A stretch of 64,000 nucleotides of DNA from Sandaracinobacteroides sayramensis (lineage in GTDB: Bacteria; Pseudomonadota; Alphaproteobacteria; Sphingomonadales; Sphingomonadaceae), in assembly GCF_022014495.1 (NCBI RefSeq), contig NZ_JAKLSQ010000001.1:410739-474738 (forward strand), read 5' to 3'. Shown one piece after another: positions 58,710-64,000 of this stretch (within the stretch, counting starts at the first letter, position 1; each line of letters starts with the position of its first letter). A program made the translations under genes and the position numbers. Below the pieces are notes generated by a model. It worked only from the letters and a program-made list of their open reading frames with translations, searched no databases and was not told the origin of the DNA.

Positions 58710-60098
58710 ATGGCCACAACCGCATCCGCCGCCGAAGCGGCCCCCGCAGCAGACCGCGCCTTCCTCGGCCACCCCAAGGGCCTCGGCTACCTCTCCTTCT
58801 CGGAGGCGTTCGAGCGCTTCTCCTATTACGGGATGCAGGCGCTCCTCGTCCTCTACATGGTCAAATATCTGCTGCTTCCGGGCAATATGGAGCGCGTCTG
58901 GCTGCTCCGCCCGCTGCAATCGCTGCTCGGCGGCCTCGAAGGCCAGCCGCTCGCCTCGGCGATCTTCGGCCTCTACACCAGCCTCGTCTATCTCACCCCG
59001 ATCCTCGGCGGCCTCATCGCCGACCGGCTGCTCGGCCGCCGCCTCACCGTCCTCATCGGCGCCATCACCATGGCGGTCGGCCACTTCCTGATGGCGTTCG
59101 AGCCGGCCTTCCTGCTGGCGCTTCTCTGCCTCATCCTCGGCACCGGCCTCTTCAAGGGCAATATCGCCAGCCAGGTCGGCGGCCTCTACGGCGCGCAGGA
59201 CAACCGCCGCGCAGACGCCTTCCAGATCTTCTATCTCGGCATCAACGCCGGAGTCATCGCCTCGCCGCTGATCGTCGGCACGCTCGGCGAAAAGGTCGGC
59301 TGGCACTGGGGCTTCGGCGCCGCCGGCATCGGCATGCTGATCGGCCTCGGCATCTACATCGCCGGCCAGAAGCACCTCCCGAAGGATCCGCCCATCCAGC
59401 GCGGATCCGGCGAGAAGATCCGCCTGACATCGGCCGAAAGGAAGCAGACGCTCGGCCTCCTCGCCCTCATCCCGGTGATGGCGATCGCCATCATCCCCAA
59501 CAACCAGATCTTCAACGCCTATCTCGTCTGGGGCGACGGCGCCTTCGACCTCGCGTTTGGAGACACCCGCCTCCCCACCACCTGGCTCGTCACGCTGGAC
59601 GCCATCGTCTCCGTCTCCTTCCTCGCCGGGGTGGCGCTCTTCTGGCGCTGGTGGGGCAGGAAGCACAAGGAGCCGGACGAGCTCGGCAAGATCCTGATCG
59701 GCAGCCTCTTCACCACCGCCGGCATGCTGACGCTCGCGTTCGCCGCCGCCACGCAAGGCGGCGGCAAGATCGGCCTCGCGCTTCCCGTCCTCTTCCATGT
59801 GCTGAACTCGATCGGCTTCGCGCACATCATGCCGGTCACGTTGGCGCTCTTCGCCCGCGTCGCCCCGGCGCCGCTCAACGCCACCGTCATCGGCCTCTAT
59901 TATCTCGCCTTCTCGGCCGGGAACTGGCTGGTCGGCCGCATCGGCGGCCTCTTCTCCACGATGGACGCCGCCAGCTTCTGGCTCCTCCACGCCGGCCTCG
60001 CCGCCGGGGCCGGCCTCGGCTTCCTGCTTTTCCGCCTGACGGTCTGGCGCGGCGTCAACAGCCGAAAAGACTTGCGGACCGAGCCGCCCGCCGCCTAG
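58710..60098 (+). CDS. POT family proton-dependent oligopeptide transporter
   Basis: The 462-residue polytopic protein has the ExxERF motif SEAFERFSYYGMQALLVLYM, GGLIADRLLGRRLTVLIG, and the PTR2 signature region FYLGINAGVIASPLIVGTL, with LGTGLFKGNIASQVG. The family imports di- and tripeptides with protons. There are 12 or more predicted helices. No Shine-Dalgarno is clear before the ATG at 58710. It lies between the PBP gene and prfB on the same strand. Confidence 0.92.
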   Translation: MATTASAAEAAPAADRAFLGHPKGLGYLSFSEAFERFSYYGMQALLVLYMVKYLLLPGNMERVWLLRPLQSLLGGLEGQPLASAIFGLYTSLVYLTPILGGLIADRLLGRRLTVLIGAITMAVGHFLMAFEPAFLLALLCLILGTGLFKGNIASQVGGLYGAQDNRRADAFQIFYLGINAGVIASPLIVGTLGEKVGWHWGFGAAGIGMLIGLGIYIAGQKHLPKDPPIQRGSGEKIRLTSAERKQTLGLLALIPVMAIAIIPNNQIFNAYLVWGDGAFDLAFGDTRLPTTWLVTLDAIVSVSFLAGVALFWRWWGRKHKEPDELGKILIGSLFTTAGMLTLAFAAATQGGGKIGLALPVLFHVLNSIGFAHIMPVTLALFARVAPAPLNATVIGLYYLAFSAGNWLVGRIGGLFSTMDAASFWLLHAGLAAGAGLGFLLFRLTVWRGVNSRKDLRTEPPAA

Positions 60099-60110
60099 AC
60101 GACGCCGATC

Positions 60111-61239
60111 ATGCGTGCAGAAGCCCAGAACCATATCGACAAAATCCAGCAGGCGCTCGCCCTGCTGAGGAGGTTTCTTTGACTGGGATCGCGCTCTCCA
60201 GAAGCTCGACCAGCTGAACCACCGCGCCGAAGACCCGACCCTTTGGAATGACCCGAGGGCGGCGCAGGAACTGATGCGCGAGCGCCGCAAGCTCGACGAG
60301 GCGATCACCGCCACGAAGAAGATCGAGTCCGACCTTGCAGGCACGGTCGAACTGATCGAGCTCGCCGAAATGGAGGGCGACGAAGCCCTGGTCGACGAAG
60401 GCGTGAAGGCGCTCGCCGAGCTGGAAGCCAAGGCCGAGCACGACAAGGTCGAGGCGCTGCTCTCGGGCGAAGCGGACGGCCTCAACAGCTTCATCGAAAT
60501 CAACTCCGGCGCCGGCGGCACCGAAAGCCAGGACTGGGCGGAAATGCTGCAGCGCATGTATATGCGCTGGGGCGAACGCCGCGGCTTCAAGGTCGAGCTG
60601 ATCGACTACAACGCCGGCGAGCAGGCGGGCATCAAGTCGGCCACCATCCTCCTGAAGGGCGAAGGCGCCTTCGGCTGGGCGAAGACGGAATCCGGAGTCC
60701 ACCGCCTCGTCCGCATCAGCCCCTACGACAGCGCCGCGCGCCGCCACACCAGCTTCTCCTCGGTCTGGGTCTATCCGGAGATCGACGATTCGATCGAGAT
60801 CGACATCAAGGAGTCCGACTGCCGGATCGACACCTATCGCGCGTCCGGCGCCGGTGGCCAGCACATCAACACCACCGATTCGGCGGTCCGCATCACCCAC
60901 CTGCCCAGCGGCATCGTCGTCGCCTGCCAGACGGAGCGATCGCAGCACAAGAACCGCGCCACCGCCTGGAAGATGCTGCGCGCCCGCCTCTACGAGGCCG
61001 AGCTGCAGAAGCGCGAGGCCGAGGCGAACGCCGTCAACGCCACCAAGACCGACATCGGCTGGGGCCACCAGATCCGCTCCTACGTCCTCCAGCCCTATCA
61101 GCTGGTGAAGGACCTGCGCACCGGCCTCACCAGCACCTCCCCGCAGGACGTGCTGGACGGCGCGCTGGACCCGTTCATGGCGGCCGCCCTCAGCCAGCGC
61201 GTCACCGGCGAAAAAGCCGATGTCGAAGATGTCGACTGA
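60111..61239 (+). CDS. prfB: Peptide chain release factor 2, with programmed +1 frameshift
   Basis: The gene is read as 60111-60179 joined to 60181-61239, giving 375 residues. Frame 0 starts MRAEAQNHIDKIQQALALLR and reaches an in-frame TGA at 60180-60182. A +1 shift at CTT TGA continues as DWDRALQKLDQLNHRAEDPT. The body has GGQ at 248-250 (SGAGGQHINTTDSAVRITH) and the codon-recognition region LVRISPYDSAARRHTSFSS, with SPY in place of E. coli SPF, as is common in alphaproteobacteria. It releases peptides at UGA and UAA and controls its own level by the shift. The stop overlaps scpB. Confidence 0.95.
60167..60182 (+). promoter_or_regulatory. prfB programmed frameshift site
   Basis: AGGAGG (60168-60173) acts as an internal Shine-Dalgarno three bases before CTT TGA (60177-60182). 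This equals the E. coli arrangement (AGGGGG, then CTT TGA C), with the same short spacing that promotes slippage into +1. Confidence 0.93.
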
Positions 61240-61915
61240 GCCACCAACGGAAGAACCCCTTCCCTCCAGGGCAGGGGCAGGGCTGGGGGCGACCCGCAAA
61301 CCCAACGCCCCCGCCGATCAAATCCCCCCGGACAGCTACACACGCCGGGTGGAATCCGTCCTCTTCGCCGCCGCCGAACCGCTCTTGCCGTCCGACATCC
61401 GCGCCTATGCCGGCGAAGGCGACCTCGGCGCCGCGCTCGAAACGCTGGTCGCCGATTATGCGCCGCGCGGCGTCAACCTCGTGCAGCGCGGCGGCCGCTG
61501 GCTGTTCCAGACCGCGCCCGACTGCGCCTCGGTGCTGGAACGCGCCCGCGAGGTGCCGAAGAAGCTCGGCCGCGCCGCGCTGGAAACGCTCGCCATCATC
61601 TCCTACCACGAGCCGGTCACCCGCGCCGACATAGAGGAGATCCGCGGCGTGCAGACGGCGCGCGGCACCCTCGATTCGCTGATGGAGGCGGGCTTCGTCC
61701 GCCCCGCCGGCCGCCGCGAGACGCCGGGCCGGCCGATGCAATATGCCACCACCCCCGCCTTCCTCGCACACTTCGGCCTCGAAACCCGGCGCGACCTCCC
61801 CGGTCTCGCCGAACTGAAGGCGGCCGGCCTCCTCGACCCGCTGCCGGAAGAAAGCTCCGCCTTCCCCCCGGCCGAGCCGCAAGAAAGCGAAAGCGGCGAA
61901 AATGGACCGCTCTGA
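61220..61915 (+). CDS. scpB: Segregation and condensation protein B
   Basis: The 231-residue protein has the ScpB winged-helix domains: RRVESVLFAAAEPLLPSDIR, GRWLFQTAPDCASVLERARE, LGRAALETLAIISYHEPVTR and IRGVQTARGTLDSLMEAGFV. It forms the SMC-ScpAB condensin. It overlaps the prfB end; the ATG at 61229 is an alternative. Residues about 10-28 come from a palindromic repeat (61249-61303) and are not conserved. scpA, usually upstream, is absent. Confidence 0.92.
   Translation: MSKMSTEPPTEEPLPSRAGAGLGATRKPNAPADQIPPDSYTRRVESVLFAAAEPLLPSDIRAYAGEGDLGAALETLVADYAPRGVNLVQRGGRWLFQTAPDCASVLERAREVPKKLGRAALETLAIISYHEPVTRADIEEIRGVQTARGTLDSLMEAGFVRPAGRRETPGRPMQYATTPAFLAHFGLETRRDLPGLAELKAAGLLDPLPEESSAFPPAEPQESESGENGPL
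61249..61303. repeat. Palindromic repeat element, copy 2, within scpB
   Basis: Matches the copies at 50896 and 62650 (AACCCCTTCCCTCCAGGGCA, then GGCTGGGGGCGACCCGC). It lies in the 5' part of the scpB reading frame and is translated as a variable N-terminal tail. Confidence 0.65.
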
Positions 61916-61931
61916 CTGCAATCCGCCACTC

Positions 61932-61961
61932 CGTCACCCCGGGCACGACCCGGGGTCCAGC
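61932..61961. repeat. Half-copy of the intergenic REP-like element
   Basis: Thirty bases match the left arm of the repeat at 23071 except for two bases (CTTGACC replaced by CACGACC). It lies in the scpB-tatA gap, which holds no other feature except the tatA Shine-Dalgarno. Confidence 0.65.
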
Positions 61962-62119
61962 TTTTTGACGGCGCAACCTTTCTCCAGAACCCGGCCGACC
62001 CCCGGGCCGGGCCATGAAGACGGCAATGGGCAAAACGGCTCCGCACTGGCGCCGGGCGACGCGAACGACTAGATGAGGCAGGGTCCGGGCCACGCAAGGC
62101 CCCCAGAGGAGTGAACATC

Positions 62120-62368
62120 ATGGGCAGCATGAGCATCTGGCACTGGGTCATCGTCGCCCTCGTCGTGCTCCTGCTCTTCGGCAAGGGCCGCATCTCCGAG
62201 ATGATGGGCGACCTCGCCAAGGGCATCAAATCCTTCAAGAAGGGCCTGGCGGACGAGGAAAACGCCCCTTCTGCTCCGGCTGCGTCCACCCCGGCCGCGC
62301 CGCCGGCGCAGGTCACGCAGCAGCAGGCCCCCACCCCCACGGCAACGCCGGACCAGGCGCCGCGCTGA
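62120..62368 (+). CDS. tatA: Twin-arginine translocase subunit TatA
   Basis: The 82-residue protein has one N-terminal helix ([15 protein letters not shown]), the [16 protein letters not shown] amphipathic helix and a Pro/Ala-rich tail. The ATG at 62120 fits AGAGGAG eight bases upstream, better than a GTG at 62111. TatA oligomers form the pore for folded proteins such as the PotD-type binding protein in this window. First gene of tatABC. Confidence 0.93.
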   Translation: MGSMSIWHWVIVALVVLLLFGKGRISEMMGDLAKGIKSFKKGLADEENAPSAPAASTPAAPPAQVTQQQAPTPTATPDQAPR

Positions 62369-62402
62369 GGCGCCGGCGCCCGCTCGCTGAAGGCCGGAAA
62401 CC

Positions 62403-62756
62403 ATGTTCGAGATCGGCGCAACCGAACTCCTGCTGATCGCCGTCGTCGCGCTCATCGTCATCGGCCCGAAGGAGCTGCCGAACGCGCTGCGCACGGTCGG
62501 CCGCTACACGGGCAAGGCCCGCGCCATGACGCGCCATCTGCGCTCCGGCTTCGACGAGATGATGCGCCAGGCCGAACTGGAGGAAATGGAAAAGCAGTGG
62601 GCCGAGCACAACCGCAAGATCATGGCGGAAACCCCCTTCGCCGAAACTGAAAACCCCCTCTCCCCTCATGGGGGGAGGGCCGGGGAGGGGGGTGGGGCCA
62701 CCCCCACAGACCCCTCCGCCGAAAGTCCCCCACCCTCCGAACGCCCGCTGCCATGA
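62403..62756 (+). CDS. tatB: Twin-arginine translocase subunit TatB
   Basis: The 117-residue protein has MFEIGATELLLIAVVALIVI and GPKELPNALRTVGRYTGKAR, the TatB N-terminus, followed by an amphipathic helix. Residues about 83-102 (ENPLSPHGGRAGEGGGATPT) come from the palindromic repeat at 62650-62709. The stop overlaps tatC (ATGA). TatB and TatC form the receptor for twin-arginine signals. Confidence 0.93.
   Translation: MFEIGATELLLIAVVALIVIGPKELPNALRTVGRYTGKARAMTRHLRSGFDEMMRQAELEEMEKQWAEHNRKIMAETPFAETENPLSPHGGRAGEGGGATPTDPSAESPPPSERPLP
62650..62709. repeat. Palindromic repeat element, copy 3, within tatB
   Basis: AACCCCCTCTCCCCTCATGG and GGTGGGGCCACCCCCACA match copies at 50896 and 61249, with extra bases in the centre. 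It is read in frame and encodes a Gly/Pro-rich part of the TatB tail. Confidence 0.7.
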
Positions 62757-63541
62757 AGGACATAGACGACAGCAAGGCCCCGCTCCTCGATCACCTGATC
62801 GAGCTGCGCACCCGCCTGCTCTGGTCGGTGGGCGCGATCCTCATCGCCTTCTTCCTCTGCTTTGCCTTCGCGCAGGAGATTTTCGCCCTCCTCGTGCGCC
62901 CCCTCGCCGCCGCCGGGCAGGACAGGGTGATCTTCACCCAGGTGTTCGAGGCTTTCTTCGTGCAGGTCCGCGTCGCCTTCTTCGGCGCGCTGATGCTCAG
63001 CTTCCCGGTGGTCGCCACCCAGCTCTGGCGCTTCGTGGCGCCGGGCCTCTACCGGCAGGAGAAGCAGGCGCTCGCCCCCTTCCTCGCCGCCACCCCCTTC
63101 CTCTTCGCGCTGGGCGCCTGCTTCGCCTATTTCGTCGCCATCCCGACGGCGCTCAAATTCCTGCTCGGCTTCCAGGGCGACCTCGGCAACAGCGGCGTCA
63201 GCCAGGAGGCGCTGCCCTCCGTCGGGCAGTATCTCAGCTTCATCATGCAGTTCCTCTTCGCCTTCGGGGTGGCCTTCCTGCTGCCGGTGCTGCTGATGCT
63301 GCTGAACCGCGCCGGCATCGTCACCCGCGAGCAGTTGCTCGGCTTCCGCCGCTATTTCATCGTCGCCGCCTTCATCATCGCCGCCATCTTCACCCCGCCC
63401 GATGTCGTCTCGCAACTGCTGCTCGCGGTGCCGCTGATCATCCTCTACGAAATCAGCCTGATCGCCATCCGCCTCACCGACCGCCGCAAGCCGGCGGAGG
63501 AAACCGCCCTCGCCGCCACCGAGGAAAAACCCGCCGAATAG
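62753..63541 (+). CDS. tatC: Twin-arginine translocase subunit TatC
   Basis: The 262-residue protein has six predicted helices. It has PLLDHLIELRTRLLWSVGAI at the N-terminus, the EAFFVQVRVAFFGALMLSFP region and FSFGVAFLLPVLLMLLN-type segment (here FAFGVAFLLPVL), and AFIIAAIFTPPDVVSQLLLA. It binds the twin-arginine motif. It is followed by the aldehyde dehydrogenase gene after 19 bases. Confidence 0.95.
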   Translation: MKDIDDSKAPLLDHLIELRTRLLWSVGAILIAFFLCFAFAQEIFALLVRPLAAAGQDRVIFTQVFEAFFVQVRVAFFGALMLSFPVVATQLWRFVAPGLYRQEKQALAPFLAATPFLFALGACFAYFVAIPTALKFLLGFQGDLGNSGVSQEALPSVGQYLSFIMQFLFAFGVAFLLPVLLMLLNRAGIVTREQLLGFRRYFIVAAFIIAAIFTPPDVVSQLLLAVPLIILYEISLIAIRLTDRRKPAEETALAATEEKPAE

Positions 63542-63560
63542 CGCCTTCAGGAGAGTGAAG

Positions 63561-64000
63561 ATGCCCCTCCCGCTCGATCGCCCGGACCTGCTGCGCGGCG
63601 CCAATCGCATCGCCGGCCGCTGGATCGAAGCCGGCGGCGACGGCATCCCGGTCACCAACCCGGCCACCGGCGAAACGCTCGCCCACGTCCCCCGCTCCGG
63701 CCGCGCGCAGGCCGCAGAGGCCATCGCCGCTGCCGAGGACGCCATGCCGCAATGGGCCGCCCTCACCGCGAAGGCCCGCGCCACGGTTCTGCGCCGCTGG
63801 TTCGAGGCGATCATGGCCAACCAGGCCGACCTCGCCGCCATCATGACGGCGGAGCAGGGCAAGCCGCTCGCCGAATCCATGGGCGAGATCGCCTACGCCG
63901 CCAGCTTCATCGAATGGTTCGCCGAGGAGGGAAAGCGCGCCTATGGCGACGTCATCCCCGCACATGCGGCGGACCGGCGGATCCTCGTCCTGAAGCAGCC
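63561..64000 (+). CDS. gabD: NAD(P)-dependent succinate-semialdehyde dehydrogenase (5' part)
   Basis: The 146 visible codons begin PLPLDRPDLLRGANRIAGRW and contain VTNPATGETLAHVPRSG, MTAEQGKPLAESMGEIAYAA and SFIEWFAEEGKRAYGDVIPA, the GabD-type N-terminal NAD-binding region. The catalytic Cys lies beyond the window. The ATG has a good Shine-Dalgarno (CAGGAGAG). GabD oxidises succinic semialdehyde to succinate in GABA breakdown. Confidence 0.9.
   Translation, partial: MPLPLDRPDLLRGANRIAGRWIEAGGDGIPVTNPATGETLAHVPRSGRAQAAEAIAAAEDAMPQWAALTAKARATVLRRWFEAIMANQADLAAIMTAEQGKPLAESMGEIAYAASFIEWFAEEGKRAYGDVIPAHAADRRILVLKQ

Noticed and set aside
56156-58777. Open minus-strand frame of 873 codons opposite the PBP gene
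   Set aside because: The PBP gene on the plus strand has all GT51 and transpeptidase motifs; the minus frame has none.

Overview
The window is a high-GC chromosomal segment from an alphaproteobacterium, almost certainly a member of the Sphingomonadales. Evidence for this is the PhyR/NepR/EcfG general stress response locus with a PhyP-type kinase, UPF0262, DUF2849 and DUF6456 proteins, an RcGTA-like gene transfer agent cluster, and prfB next to a class A penicillin-binding protein. Coding density is high, and many neighbouring genes overlap by ATGA, GTGA or TTGA.

Layout. 1-4.1 kb: Mrp-type Na+/H+ antiporter operon (mrpAB fusion, mrpC, mrpD cut by the window edge), minus strand. 4.2-5.4 kb: Ada. 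5.4-12.3 kb: a general stress response island with phyR divergent from nepR-ecfG-phyP, a PAS-HWE kinase and several small stress-type genes. Five of its transcription units carry GGAAC-N17/18-GTT promoters of the EcfG type. 12.3-17 kb: NAD(P)H oxidoreductase, SRPBCC protein, tRNA-Ala(CGC), ppx/gppA-rlmE, and a formylglycine-generating enzyme. 16.9-23 kb: cytochrome bd oxidase cydABX with divergent cydDC. 23-28 kb: hydrolase and a polyamine-type ABC transporter. 28-33 kb: D,D-carboxypeptidase, lipB, an Ala-rich lipoprotein, an SCP2 protein, a secreted protein, a 530-bp AT-richer gap, and an OmpA porin with a 20-proline linker.

33.1-50.9 kb: a minus-strand gene transfer agent (GTA) structural cluster of about 17 kb, from DUF6456/terminase/portal/protease/capsid to the tail hub, peptidase and fibre-type proteins. 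It has no integrase or replication gene, so I read it as a GTA rather than a live prophage. It differs from the classical RcGTA layout in three ways. A long beta-helix-like protein and two small genes sit between capsid and head-tail connector. The distal tail DUF2460 protein carries a 570-residue N-terminal extension. The last tail gene is short. A divergent XRE regulator flanks the cluster.

50.9-64 kb: dcd behind an 80-bp tandem repeat, UPF0262, an assimilatory sulfur operon (cobA-DUF2849-cysI-DUF934-cysH), a PBP1A-type protein, a POT transporter, prfB with a programmed +1 frameshift, scpB, tatABC, and the start of gabD. Three copies of a palindromic repeat occur here, and two of them are read through as protein sequence in scpB and tatB.

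All calls come from reading the sequence and from family knowledge. No database search was run.
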